Position numbers and translations under genes: made by a program. The notes under the pieces were generated by a model, which searched no databases, was not told the DNA's origin, and saw only the letters and a program-made list of their open reading frames with translations. A stretch of 64,000 nt of DNA. It comes from Riemerella anatipestifer (lineage in GTDB: Bacteria > Bacteroidota > Bacteroidia > Flavobacteriales > Weeksellaceae). The stretch covers positions 185,646-249,645 of the forward strand of contig NZ_QXHU01000004.1 of NCBI RefSeq assembly GCF_009663465.1. Reading direction: 5' to 3'. Shown here one piece after another: positions 15,153 to 23,656 of this stretch (position 1 is the stretch's first letter; every line of letters starts with the position of its first letter).

Positions 15153-16400
15153 TTATTTATTAACTGGCAAATTTTTTTCTAAAAAATCTCCTACAACAAA
15201 ATTACTTCCACCAACAAAAATCATCTCATCGGCTTTACATAAGCGTTTTGCTGCATTGTAGCCTTCGGTTACATTATCAAAAATTTGATGGTTTAAACCT
15301 TTGTCTTGGATTAAATTCTCGTAGTTTTTGGGGTGAAGCCCTCTGTTTATTTGGGGTTTTACGAAGTAATAATAGTCTTTTGATGAAGTCAAATCGAATA
15401 TAGGCTCTATTTTTTTATCATTTACGAAGCCTATCACAATATGTTTTTTCTTTGGTATGGCATTCAGTTGTTTAAAAACTTCGGTTAAACCAGCGTGGTT
15501 GTGTCCTGTATCGCAGATGATGAGAGGGTTTTTAGAAACTTCAAACCAGCGTCCCATAAATTTGGTGTTATTGTAAACGTTAAGTAGCCCGTTTTCAATA
15601 GATTGATCGGAAATTTTGAAGCCTAATTTTTTTAATTCTTGTATAATTCCTACCACAACACGAATGTTTTTCTTTTGGTATTCTCCTTTTAAATCGGTTT
15701 CGTATGGTGTTGCTATGGAAGTGGTGTCTATGAAATTAGCTTCTTTGGATTGTGCATTTTCTTGGATTGTTTTTTTTATTTCAGGCTGTTCTTCGCCACA
15801 AATGATGGTAGTTTTTGGTTTAATGATCCCTGCTTTTTCTATGGCGATTTCTTCCAATGTTTCTCCTAGGAGATTTTGATGGTCTAGGGCAATGTTGGTG
15901 ATGGCGGACACTAAAGGAGAGATAATATTCGTAGCGTCTAATCGTCCTCCGAGACCGACTTCTATAATGGCAAAATCTACCTTTTGTTCATAAAAATATT
16001 GAAATGCCATTATGGTGGTAAATTCAAAGAAAGAGGGTTTAATATCCTTAGGGAGATTTTTTAGTTTATTGATGAAGTCAAAAACAAAGCTTTTGTCTGC
16101 ATTGATACCGTTTACTTTTATTCTTTCTGTAAACTCTATAAGGTGCGGAGAGTTGTAAAGCCCCACTTTATAACCCTGTTCTTGAAGTATGGAAGCTAAC
16201 ATATTGCTCGTAGAGCCTTTTCCGTTAGTTCCACCTATGTGTATTGTTTTTAGTTTGTTTTGAGGGTTTACAAAAAAATTGCAAAGTTTTTTTATATTGT
16301 CTAGTCCTGGTTTGTAGGCTTTTTGTCCATCTGTTTGGTAGTTGGGCATTTGTGTAAACAGCCATTCCAAAGCGCTTTGATATTCTTCTGTATTCAACAT
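15153..16400 (-). CDS. folC: Folylpolyglutamate synthase/dihydrofolate synthase
   Basis: Mur-ligase-family enzyme of 415 residues that adds glutamate to dihydropteroate and folates. The P-loop is IGGTNGKGSTSNML near residue 57, followed by LYNSPHLIEFTERIKVNG, VGLGGRLDATNI and ITNIALDHQNLLGETLEEIAIEKAGIIKP, all typical of FolC. The C-terminal ligase domain has CDTGHNHAGL. Length matches the family. It is transcribed from a promoter that abuts one for the divergent 92-residue gene. Confidence 0.95.
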   Translation of the reverse strand: MLNTEEYQSALEWLFTQMPNYQTDGQKAYKPGLDNIKKLCNFFVNPQNKLKTIHIGGTNGKGSTSNMLASILQEQGYKVGLYNSPHLIEFTERIKVNGINADKSFVFDFINKLKNLPKDIKPSFFEFTTIMAFQYFYEQKVDFAIIEVGLGGRLDATNIISPLVSAITNIALDHQNLLGETLEEIAIEKAGIIKPKTTIICGEEQPEIKKTIQENAQSKEANFIDTTSIATPYETDLKGEYQKKNIRVVVGIIQELKKLGFKISDQSIENGLLNVYNNTKFMGRWFEVSKNPLIICDTGHNHAGLTEVFKQLNAIPKKKHIVIGFVNDKKIEPIFDLTSSKDYYYFVKPQINRGLHPKNYENLIQDKGLNHQIFDNVTEGYNAAKRLCKADEMIFVGGSNFVVGDFLEKNLPVNK

Positions 16401-16414
16401 GATTTATTTTTATC

Positions 16415-16422
16415 CAAAGATA
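16415..16422 (-). promoter_or_regulatory. -7 box for folC
   Basis: The minus strand reads TATCTTTG, 14 bp before the folC ATG. It lies 9 bp from the oppositely oriented box at 16432-16439. Confidence 0.5.
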
Positions 16423-16431
16423 GACATTTTA

Positions 16432-16439
16432 TACTTTTG
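16432..16439 (+). promoter_or_regulatory. -7 box for the 92-residue gene
   Basis: TACTTTTG matches the consensus, 21 bp before the ATG at 16461. The two divergent promoters are too close for two polymerases to open them at once, so mutual interference is likely. Confidence 0.5.
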
Positions 16440-16460
16440 CGATTGACCTAAAAGTAAAAT

Positions 16461-16739
16461 ATGATTTTAAAAAGTTTGAAGAATCTATTTAAAATATTTA
16501 AAAAATCTAGGATTAATCCTAAAAGTAAAAATATGACTCTAGAAAGTTTTAAAGCTCTTTCTGATATTGTGAGGTTTATGGAGGAACCTGAACGCCATTG
16601 GCAACAAAGAGTAAAGCCTAATTCATCTCAGTTGAAATCGGATATATTGTTGGAATATCTCAATTATCCTTCGTCTTTTAAGAGTAATGCCCCAAAATAT
16701 GATAAAGCAAGTCTAAAAAAGATAGAGCTAAAAGCCTGA
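16461..16739 (+). CDS. Hypothetical 92-residue protein whose stop lies in an IS end
   Basis: A basic protein starting MILKSLKNLFKIFKKSRINP, with a later acidic/aromatic segment (IVRFMEEPERHWQQRVKP) and NYPSSFKSNAPKYDKASL. No family is recognised. It has its own promoter. Its stop TGA (16737-16739) is part of the left terminal repeat of the IS982 remnant, so the original gene may have been longer and been cut by the insertion. Confidence 0.6.
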   Translation: MILKSLKNLFKIFKKSRINPKSKNMTLESFKALSDIVRFMEEPERHWQQRVKPNSSQLKSDILLEYLNYPSSFKSNAPKYDKASLKKIELKA

Positions 16740-17511
16740 GTTCGATTAATAATTTTGAGTAAGAATATTGCATAAAAAGAGAAATAGTTGTACGTCTGAG
16801 CTATTCATATATTTAATAACTTTTTCTCATAATTGACTTTGATAAAGTTACGGATGTTTTTTGTACTGAATTTGAAAAATTCACACAACCTTTTTTAATT
16901 GGAAACTCTTCAAAGAAGCCCTAAAAATGAGTAATTTGGAAGTTATCACCATTATGATTCTTTTTCATCTCAGCGATTTTAGAACATTTAAGCATTTTTG
17001 TATTCATTACATGCAGAGGCATATACAGGAGGAATTTCCTACAACCGATTTACGGAACTTATGCAGTCTAACCTGATGGCTCTTACGATGTTTGACAAAA
17101 CCTTTGCTATAGGCGAGAGTCTAAGCTTCTGCGTTACCCGAGCCAATATAGATGGCAGAGAGCCTCTTAAAAATGAGAACTTCCTCAAGCAAATATTTGG
17201 CAAACTATCTCCCAGAAATTGCAACAATTACTTTTTGTAGACAGAATTCAGCTCATTACAAGCATAAGAAACAACATGAAGAATTCTTTGATGAGTATGT
17301 CCGACAAAATTCTTTTGTGCAAAGGTCTGTAATAGAACCAGTGAACGACGAACTGAGAAACATCTATCAAATTGAGCATTCAAGACGTCGTTTTGTGACA
17401 AACTTATATTGCAGGAATTGTGACATATCATTTCTTCTCCAAAAAAACTTCCTTAAAATATGAACCTGTAAAAAACAACCAATTGGCATTGTTTTGTTAA
17501 TCGAACTTAGG
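16735..17511 (+). mobile_element. IS982-family element, internally deleted and inactive
   Basis: The left end CCTGAGTTCGATTAA (16735-16749) and the inverse of the right end TTAATCGAACTTAGG (17497-17511) match at 14 of 15 bases, which defines the element. Between them lie pieces of one transposase in different frames. Its 777 bp is shorter than a complete IS982-type element (about 1 kb), because the catalytic middle is gone. It resembles ISRa1 of Riemerella by memory of its transposase. No clear target duplication is seen. Confidence 0.8.
16927..17463 (+). pseudogene. IS982-family transposase pseudogene
   Basis: The frame from ATG 16927 reads MSNLEVITIMILFHLSDFRT and stops at about 17072. A second frame (from about 17034) gives SYNRFTELMQSNLMALTMF and then, after a deletion, TRANIDGREPLKNENFLK. 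A third (17230-17330) gives DRIQLITSIRNNMKNSLMS and stops. Together these are the N-terminal, post-catalytic and C-terminal blocks of an IS982 transposase. The segment with the catalytic acidic residues is missing, so the gene cannot be functional. Confidence 0.85.
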
Positions 17512-17639
17512 TTAATAAATAGCAGAAAATATAGTCTCTGTTTAAAATAACGGGTAATGTATTAATTAGACTTGACTTCAATAGAAATATAAAGTAAAGA
17601 TCAATTAGGATATTTATTAGCTTCTAAAGTTAAAGAACT

Positions 17640-17807
17640 ATGTTAACCCAACTTACCAATGTGGAGAAGATAGAGGAGCTCTACTTACACAGTATAGAGC
17701 AAGACAAGGCTTTAAAGACAAAAGATGCCGAAATTAAAGAGCTGAAAACGGAGGTAGCGGAGCTTAAAGCCCCTAGTAAAAGAGCTATTAGCAAAATAGT
17801 ATTATAG
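17640..17807 (+). CDS. 55-residue coiled-coil fragment, probable C-terminal remnant of a larger protein
   Basis: ATG at 17640 gives MLTQLTNVEKIEELYLHSIE followed by a Lys/Glu-rich heptad stretch (AEIKELKTEVAELKAPS) and ends SKIVL. Such tails close long surface or tail-fibre-like proteins in Flavobacteriia. It directly follows the IS982 remnant and is followed by a good terminator, so it may be the stranded end of a gene destroyed by insertion or deletion. Whether it is translated is doubtful. Confidence 0.45.
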   Translation: MLTQLTNVEKIEELYLHSIEQDKALKTKDAEIKELKTEVAELKAPSKRAISKIVL

Positions 17808-17818
17808 TTATTAGAATT

Positions 17819-17860
17819 TATCCGGTGTTTGTATAAGTGTTACAAGCATCGGATTTTTTA
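17819..17860 (+). terminator. Rho-independent terminator
   Basis: TCCGGTGTTTGTA (17821-17833) pairs with TACAAGCATCGGA (17841-17853) with two G-U pairs, followed by a T run. It isolates tsaB from the fragment upstream. Confidence 0.8.
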
Positions 17861-17891
17861 TAGCAGGACATTGGTTTGTTGTGTATTTCTT

Positions 17892-17899
17892 TATCTTTG
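17892..17899 (+). promoter_or_regulatory. Promoter of tsaB
   Basis: TATCTTTG with TTG at 17871-17873, 18 bp upstream. The tsaB ATG is 15 bp further on. Confidence 0.65.
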
Positions 17900-17914
17900 T
17901 AGAAAAAATTACAG

Positions 17915-18589
17915 ATGGTTATTTTACACCTTGAGACCTCTTCTAAAAATTGTTCTGTGGCTATCTCTAAAGGAGCAGAGCTACTTTGCCTATGCGAAGA
18001 AGTATCCGAAAACTATAAGCAGAGCGAGAGTCTGCACACTTTTGTAGAGTGGGCTTTGGAGGGAGCAGAGCTTACGTTAAAAGACATACAAGCTGTGTCG
18101 TTAGGTATGGGACCGGGGTCTTATACGGGGCTAAGGATAGGGGCGGCTTCGGCTAAGGGTTTTTGCTATGGGCTTAAAATTCCTTTGATTGCTGTAAACT
18201 CTTTAGAAACTATGGTAGAACCTTTTATAGATCAAGGGTTTGATTTTATAATCCCTATGGTAGACGCTAGAAGAATGGAAGTTTATACTTCGGTATTTGA
18301 TGGCAAAACAGGAGTGGTAGTTTCGGAAACGGAAGCCAAAATCCTAGATGAGTTTTCGTTTGAAGATTATAAAGACTACAAAGTTCTCTTCGTGGGAGAT
18401 GGGGCGACCAAGGCACAGACGGTATTAAACCTACCTAGTGCCTTCTATAAGTCAGAGGTTTATCCTTCGGCAGAATACCTTATCAAGAAAGCCTTAGAAA
18501 AGGCTATGAACAAAGAATGGGAAGATGTAGCCTACTTTGAACCTTTTTATTTAAAAGATTTTCAGGGTGTAAAACGGAAAGCAAAGTAA
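17915..18589 (+). CDS. tsaB: tRNA threonylcarbamoyladenosine biosynthesis protein TsaB
   Basis: A 224-residue ASKHA-fold protein that works with TsaD and TsaE in making t6A37 on ANN-decoding tRNAs. Signatures are LHLETSSKNCSVAIS at the start, LGMGPGSYTGLRIGAASAKG near residues 65-85, and IPMVDARRMEVYTSVFD. It is about the usual length. It is convergent with the sprE-like gene, 5 bp away, with no visible terminator. Confidence 0.93.
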   Translation: MVILHLETSSKNCSVAISKGAELLCLCEEVSENYKQSESLHTFVEWALEGAELTLKDIQAVSLGMGPGSYTGLRIGAASAKGFCYGLKIPLIAVNSLETMVEPFIDQGFDFIIPMVDARRMEVYTSVFDGKTGVVVSETEAKILDEFSFEDYKDYKVLFVGDGATKAQTVLNLPSAFYKSEVYPSAEYLIKKALEKAMNKEWEDVAYFEPFYLKDFQGVKRKAK

Positions 18590-18594
18590 ACTCC

Positions 18595-21057
18595 CTATTT
18601 TGGACTAACTTTAATATTTTCTTTTTGTAATCTTTGTTTTCTAAGTTCGTTAAGATTAATTTTGGGTGGTGTGGTAGATGGGGCTAGGTTGAGGTTAGGG
18701 GCTTCCTCTCCTTGGTCTTCCGCTGTTTCGTCGGTTACCACTACACTCACACTAGGCTGCGCTGTCTTGCTTTGTTCGTCGGTTGGTGTTTTTAAATCAC
18801 TACTAAGATAAGCCAGCATTTGTTTTGCTTTTTCGCCTTCGGGTAGCTTTTCGTAGTTTAGAGCAATCTGTTGCAGTTGTAAAATCATTATTTCTTTGCC
18901 CACTGTTTTCCCCGTATTAAATGCGTTGAGCAACGATAACTTAGGTACTAGAGCATCTTTGGGGTAGGCTTCTATTGTTTTTTCTATAAGGGCTTTACTG
19001 TCCTCATATTTTTCTTCTGTATAGAGTTGGTAGGCTTGTTCGTATATGTTTTTGACCTCCGACGAAGCAGAACCCAAACCTCCACGCTTAGGATTTTTTA
19101 CAAATTCCGCATAATGAGTGTAAGGAAACTCGCTAATGATTATGTTTTTGGCTTTCTCTGCCTCTTGTGGGTTTTTCTCGTAGTTAATAGAAAATATTTG
19201 GTACAACGCCTGAAGTTTCACATCTTCTTTGGGTTGGGCGTTTACTAAGTCAAATAGCGTTTTAGTGGCAAGTTTGGTATTAGAAAAAATATTTTCGTAC
19301 ATCATACCTAACCCTAGTGATGCGGTATCTCTATCTTGCTTAAGTTGAGCGATGTCTTGAGCGTTGGTAGGGATTTTCTCTATATAAAACTCTGGTTCAA
19401 ACCTTCTAGGGTTTTTAACTTCGGTTTTACCGAGAGCTTCGTTTTTGAGGTCTTCTATGGAAGTGTTTTTTGATGAATAACGCCAGTTATCAGCAAGAGT
19501 TCTTTCTCCCCAGATTTGTTTAAAGTTGGCTTGCCCTTTAGATACGGTTGTAAGATTATCAAAGTAAAAACCTTTAGTAGAAGTACCAAAATCAGCAAAT
19601 CCTCTCGTGTTATTACCAAAGGTATTATCCAAAGCAAAATCAGTTGTTCTAAACTCTTTTTCTTTAGAGGTTTTTAATTTTTCTGCTTCCTCTTTAGCTT
19701 CCTTAGCTTTTAGTTTTTCTATTTGTTGGTTAAAGTAAGCCAGCCTTTGCTGCTCGTTCATTTTGGTAAGAGCTAAGATGCTATCATTCTTTTTGATGAG
19801 GTAATAGTTTTTAGAGATTTTTTTAATATCTGTAGAGAGTGTCTTCAATTCTTCTCTTTGAGGAGCATAGGTCATTTGGGTAACGGCACTGTCGTAATAA
19901 ACTCCAGCACTTAGATAATCCTCTTTTTCTAGATATTTTTTTCCAATCTCGTAGTAGGTAAGTCCTCGGATTTGTCCATCGGAGGCTTTTTCTTTCAACG
20001 ATTTTTGGAAGAATGCATTGGCATCTTCCTCTTTTCCCGCTTTCATTGCCATAAGTCCTAAGGCATAATAGAACTCATTTTTTCTAGAAGCGTAAGTTCC
20101 TTTTTTGGATATTTTTTCTAGATAAGTTTTCAGACTTTCGTAGTCTTCCTTTTTAGAATTGTCGAAAGTCTTGGCTATTTCTATTTGAGATTTTACTTCA
20201 AATTCAAAATTATTCGCTTTTTGATAAGCGGTTACGAAACTTTCTCTGGCTTCTTCGTAGCGTCCTAATTTAGATAAAATTTGTCCTCTTAGAAATGCAA
20301 TGCGACTTCTTAGGTTTCTGTTTTTATTTAGAGTATAGGCTTGGGCCAATTCTTCTGCAGCAGCTTCTTTTTGCCCTGATTGAAGCAAACTTTCTGCATA
20401 GAAAAGACTTAATAATTTCTTATCGCTTTTGCTTAGTTTCTCTTCTTTTAGAGCCATAAAAATCTCGTTGGCTTTGTAGTAGTCTTTCATTAAAGAGAAA
20501 ATTTTAGCTTCGTATATTTTAGCGAGAGGCAATCTTTTGTCCTCCTTCATATGAGAAAAAATATAGTTAAGAGCATCTAAGGCTTCTAGATATTTTTCTT
20601 GATACATTCTTGCTTTTGCTAGCATAAGATGTGCCTCAAACATTCTTTTGTTTTTTTCCTTCCCATCAAAAAGCATAGCGTGTTGTTCTATGGTTTTGAG
20701 AGCTTTTACTTCTGATATTTCAAGAATAGACATTCCTTTTTTACTTTCGGGAGAATCGTAAGATATAGAGGAAGCTCCCGCTGCAAATGGAGCATTTTGT
20801 GTGTCTGATATGCTTTTTTCACTTTTTACTTCGTGGTCGTTATCAAAAGTGAGCAGTTTAATATAAGGTTGGTAGAAATTATCTTGATGACTATTTTTAC
20901 GTGTGTTAAGTTCGCTTTCTAAAGCCTCTTTACTATTAAATAAGGTGTTGTAATAGGCATAGAAGTTTTGATAATTTCTATTAACAAAAGTATTCTTCCT
21001 AGGAGAACAAGCAGCGGCGAATGCCAATATAATTAAAAAATAGCTGTACTTTTTCAT
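18595..21057 (-). CDS. sprE: SprE/PorW-type TPR lipoprotein of type IX secretion and gliding
   Basis: An 820-residue lipoprotein: signal peptide with lipobox and Cys17 (AFAAACS), then NRNYQNFYAYYNTLFNSKEALESEL, the conserved opening of SprE/PorW proteins. A long array of TPR-like helices follows (about residues 120-400), then a Lys/Glu-rich segment, a conserved central block (RFEPEFYIEKIPTN), more TPR helices and a disordered Thr/Pro-rich tail. SprE/PorW is needed for type IX secretion and gliding in Flavobacterium and Porphyromonas. Assignment rests on architecture and the N-terminal motif; gldK-N genes are not in the window. Confidence 0.72.
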   Translation of the reverse strand: MKKYSYFLIILAFAAACSPRKNTFVNRNYQNFYAYYNTLFNSKEALESELNTRKNSHQDNFYQPYIKLLTFDNDHEVKSEKSISDTQNAPFAAGASSISYDSPESKKGMSILEISEVKALKTIEQHAMLFDGKEKNKRMFEAHLMLAKARMYQEKYLEALDALNYIFSHMKEDKRLPLAKIYEAKIFSLMKDYYKANEIFMALKEEKLSKSDKKLLSLFYAESLLQSGQKEAAAEELAQAYTLNKNRNLRSRIAFLRGQILSKLGRYEEARESFVTAYQKANNFEFEVKSQIEIAKTFDNSKKEDYESLKTYLEKISKKGTYASRKNEFYYALGLMAMKAGKEEDANAFFQKSLKEKASDGQIRGLTYYEIGKKYLEKEDYLSAGVYYDSAVTQMTYAPQREELKTLSTDIKKISKNYYLIKKNDSILALTKMNEQQRLAYFNQQIEKLKAKEAKEEAEKLKTSKEKEFRTTDFALDNTFGNNTRGFADFGTSTKGFYFDNLTTVSKGQANFKQIWGERTLADNWRYSSKNTSIEDLKNEALGKTEVKNPRRFEPEFYIEKIPTNAQDIAQLKQDRDTASLGLGMMYENIFSNTKLATKTLFDLVNAQPKEDVKLQALYQIFSINYEKNPQEAEKAKNIIISEFPYTHYAEFVKNPKRGGLGSASSEVKNIYEQAYQLYTEEKYEDSKALIEKTIEAYPKDALVPKLSLLNAFNTGKTVGKEIMILQLQQIALNYEKLPEGEKAKQMLAYLSSDLKTPTDEQSKTAQPSVSVVVTDETAEDQGEEAPNLNLAPSTTPPKINLNELRKQRLQKENIKVSPK

Positions 21058-21121
21058 TTGATGTTTTAACTACACAAAGCCTCTTTTATTGTTAGGCTTC
21101 GAGAAAATTTGTGTAAAAATA

Positions 21122-21700
21122 CTATTTTTTAACAGAAAGAATAGTATTTAAAACACTTAATTGTTGATAAACCAAGTGAGTAGGCAATCCCATAATAGTA
21201 TAAAAACTACCTTTTACTTTTTCTATTTTAGCCATACCTAGCCACTCTTGTATGCCGTAGGCTCCGGCTTTGTCGTAGGGTTTATAGTTTTCTATATAGT
21301 AGGAAATTTCCTCATCGGTCAGGTGAGAAAAGTACACTGTAGCTTTATCGGTTAGTGTTAAAGTCTCCGCAGTAGTTTTAATACAAACTGAAGTGTAAAC
21401 ATCATGACTGTTACCCGAAAGGCTTTTGAGCATTTCTTGTGCTTCTGCTTCATTTTTTGGTTTGCCTAAAACTTTATTATCAAAAGTAACGATGGTGTCT
21501 GCAGTTAATAAAACTTCCCCTTCGGAAAGAGGACGAAATGCATTGGCTTTTAGTTCCGAAAGATAACCTGCTATTTTGTTTATTTCTAAATCTTTTGGAT
21601 AGATTTCATCACAATTTATAGAAACAATTTCAAAATCAAAACCTAGTTGATTTAAAAGCTCCTTCCTTCTTGGAGATTGTGAGGCTAAATATAATTTCAT
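21122..21700 (-). CDS. maf: Maf-family nucleoside triphosphate pyrophosphatase
   Basis: A 192-residue house-cleaning pyrophosphatase acting on dTTP, UTP or modified NTPs according to the family. Signatures are LASQSPRRKELLNQLG at the start, LTADTIVTFDNKVLGKPKN and GAYGIQEWLG. The order of the three motifs and the length are typical. It lies 64 bp after the sprE-like gene on the same strand, upstream of it in transcription order. Confidence 0.95.
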   Translation of the reverse strand: MKLYLASQSPRRKELLNQLGFDFEIVSINCDEIYPKDLEINKIAGYLSELKANAFRPLSEGEVLLTADTIVTFDNKVLGKPKNEAEAQEMLKSLSGNSHDVYTSVCIKTTAETLTLTDKATVYFSHLTDEEISYYIENYKPYDKAGAYGIQEWLGMAKIEKVKGSFYTIMGLPTHLVYQQLSVLNTILSVKK

Positions 21701-21760
21701 AGATACAATTTAAGATACAACACGCAATAATAGGTAAATTTCTATAAAAGAAAATTTTAG

Positions 21761-22072
21761 GTGATAAAAATCATAGAGGCTAGAACATTGGGAGATATGT
21801 ATGCCCATATCAATATGCGAGGTTCTAGAGCAGCAGCGTTTATCGATGGGGTTAATGTAACTTCTAATTGGGGACCTTTAGCAGAGGATATGAGCTATGT
21901 AGATAGAATAGAATTTATGAAAGGTCCTGCGGGATTTATAATATAGTAACCCAAAAACCTATATTCTCGGATAATCCTAAGGGGCAGTTCTCTAGAGAGA
22001 AAACATTAACAGCCCTAGGGATTGACCCTACAAGAATAGATGAACACTATTTGAATATCAATCTCCAAATTT
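21761..22072 (+). pseudogene. Remains of a TonB-dependent siderophore receptor gene
   Basis: The frame from 21761 encodes a plug-domain segment: LGDMYAHINMRGSRAAAFIDGVNV and then DMSYVDRIEFMKGPAGF, the core of receptor plugs, and stops at 21946. From 21949, in another frame, a second receptor-like piece reads FSDNPKGQFSREKTLTALGIDP. Most of a receptor of 700 or more residues is missing, as is its signal peptide. An intact PepSY protein of the kind often linked to such receptors lies downstream. The remnant ends where the 21-bp array begins. Confidence 0.75.
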
Positions 22073-22073
22073 T

Positions 22074-22262
22074 ACCACTGAAAAATCAATCATCACCACT
22101 GAAAAATGAATGATGAGCATTTAGAAATGATATTTTACCACTTAAAAATCAATCATCACCACTGAAAAATGAATGATGAGCATTTAGAAATGGTATTTTA
22201 TCACTTAAAAATCAATCATCACCACTGAAAAATAGATGATAACGGTTTAGGAATAAATAATC
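22074..22262. repeat. Tandem array with a strict 21-bp period (array 2), nine units
   Basis: Units start at 22074, 22095, 22116, 22137, 22158, 22179, 22200, 22221 and 22242 without any slip. Three unit types alternate: ACCACT(G/T)AAAAATCAATC, ACCACTGAAAAATGAATG and AGCATTTAGAAATG(A/G)TA, giving a 63-bp higher-order repeat. Every plus and minus frame tested across it meets stops, so it is non-coding. It shares its period and the AAAAATGA/AAAAATCA centre with array 1 at 6294-6481. The remaining 130 bp up to the PepSY gene hold nothing recognisable. Confidence 0.85.
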
Positions 22263-22392
22263 CTTACTCTTAGCCAATAATCATAATGTATAATAAACTA
22301 AGAAATAGTTTTTCATATCATCATATCAGTATCCTTTTTTGGAAAAGTTAGCGAGGTTAGTCTTGTTAGCTTTTCCTTTTTAAACTTTAAGT

Positions 22393-23595
22393 ATGAAAAA
22401 AGCATCTAAAAACACCTTCAAAAAAATTATAGGAAAACTGCATTTGTGGTTAGGATTATCGGTTGGGATAGTTGTATTTATCGTATCCATCACTGGGGCT
22501 GTTTATGTATTTAAAGATGAAATAGAGAACTTGTTAAGAAAAGAAGTTATCCATCATAACGAGAAAGATATTGAACACAAAACCACGCTTTCTTTGTCTG
22601 TATTGGAGCAGAGAGTGAATGAGCAAACCAAAGAACCTTACCCTATCCATTGGGCAGAAATACCATTAGACAAGACCAAGTCGTATAAGTTCAACTATTA
22701 TGAAAAAAATCCGAAGGCTTGGCATTATTTTGATGAGTTGGTAGTCTATAAAACGGCTTATGTTAATCCGTTTACGAGAGAGGTTTTAAAGGTTTACGAT
22801 GAGAAATACAGTCTCTTTAATATCGTTAAATTTATCCATTGGAGTTTTCTTTTAAAATCAGATTGGGGAACTTATGTAGTAGGGATTCCGGTCTTGATAT
22901 TTATTTTTATGCTGATATCGGGGATTATACTCTGGTGGCCCAAAAACAAAAAAGCAAGAAAGCAACGCATTTGGTTCCAGTGGAAAAACATAAAATCGTG
23001 GCGAAGAAAAAACTATGATTTACACTCTATTTTAGGATTTTATTCCTCTTTGGTGGCTTTCATTATTGCAGTTACGGGTGTGTTTTATTCTTTCTTTTTT
23101 GTACAAGCGTTAATTTATGTTGTATTTTCGGGAGGCGAAACGGAGTATCCTTATTTTGCAGAATATAAAACCGTAGCACCTAAGGAAATGAGAAACGAAC
23201 ATACTTTGGACAAAATGGCACAGCAAGTGGAGGCGTTATTTCCTAATGCGTATGCTTATAGTTTAGATTTCGGACACGAACATATGGACGACCACGAGCA
23301 TCCTAACTTTTCGGTTTTTGTAAAAGAACTTTCATATTCCTACCATAAAAATCATTCGGTGATTTTTGATGAAAATTCTGGCGAGCTATTGAAAGTGCAT
23401 CGCCATAGTGATAAAAACTTGGGAGAAAAAGCCATTGCTGCCAATTATGATATCCACACAGGAGCTATATTTGGTATTTGGACTAAAATCTTAGCTTTTG
23501 TTGCCAGTCTTATTTGTGCTTCTTTGCCAATTACGGGGTTTTTGGTTTGGTGGGGGAGGAATAAGAAGAAAAGTGCTAAACAGAACACTAATTAA
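22393..23595 (+). CDS. PepSY-associated transmembrane protein (putative siderophore-iron reductase)
   Basis: A 400-residue membrane protein with four main transmembrane helices: LWLGLSVGIVVFIVSITGAVYVF, GIPVLIFIFMLISGIILWWPK, LGFYSSLVAFIIAVTGVFYSF and ILAFVASLICASLPITGFLVWW. Conserved His residues sit at helix starts (KLHLW, FIHWS, DLHSI, DIHTG), as in haem-binding PepSY proteins. Such proteins commonly neighbour TonB-dependent receptors and are proposed to reduce imported ferric siderophores. The receptor gene beside it is destroyed, so this gene may now serve another system or be on its way out. Confidence 0.85.
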   Translation: MKKASKNTFKKIIGKLHLWLGLSVGIVVFIVSITGAVYVFKDEIENLLRKEVIHHNEKDIEHKTTLSLSVLEQRVNEQTKEPYPIHWAEIPLDKTKSYKFNYYEKNPKAWHYFDELVVYKTAYVNPFTREVLKVYDEKYSLFNIVKFIHWSFLLKSDWGTYVVGIPVLIFIFMLISGIILWWPKNKKARKQRIWFQWKNIKSWRRKNYDLHSILGFYSSLVAFIIAVTGVFYSFFFVQALIYVVFSGGETEYPYFAEYKTVAPKEMRNEHTLDKMAQQVEALFPNAYAYSLDFGHEHMDDHEHPNFSVFVKELSYSYHKNHSVIFDENSGELLKVHRHSDKNLGEKAIAANYDIHTGAIFGIWTKILAFVASLICASLPITGFLVWWGRNKKKSAKQNTN

Positions 23596-23605
23596 ATATT
23601 CTAAA

Positions 23606-23650
23606 CACACAACCCTACTTAGAAATATACATCATAAGCAGGGCTGTGTG
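23606..23650. terminator. Terminator between convergent genes
   Basis: CACACAACCCTACTTA (23606-23621) faces TAAGCAGGGCTGTGTG (23635-23650). Two positions are A-C mismatches on the plus transcript but G-U pairs on the minus transcript, so the hairpin is stronger for the kdsC-like operon. T runs are weak on the minus side. Confidence 0.6.
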
Positions 23651-23656
23651 GAATTT

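Noticed and set aside
17829..18047. 72-codon frame overlapping the start of tsaB
   Set aside because: It covers the terminator and promoter and then reads tsaB in a wrong frame.
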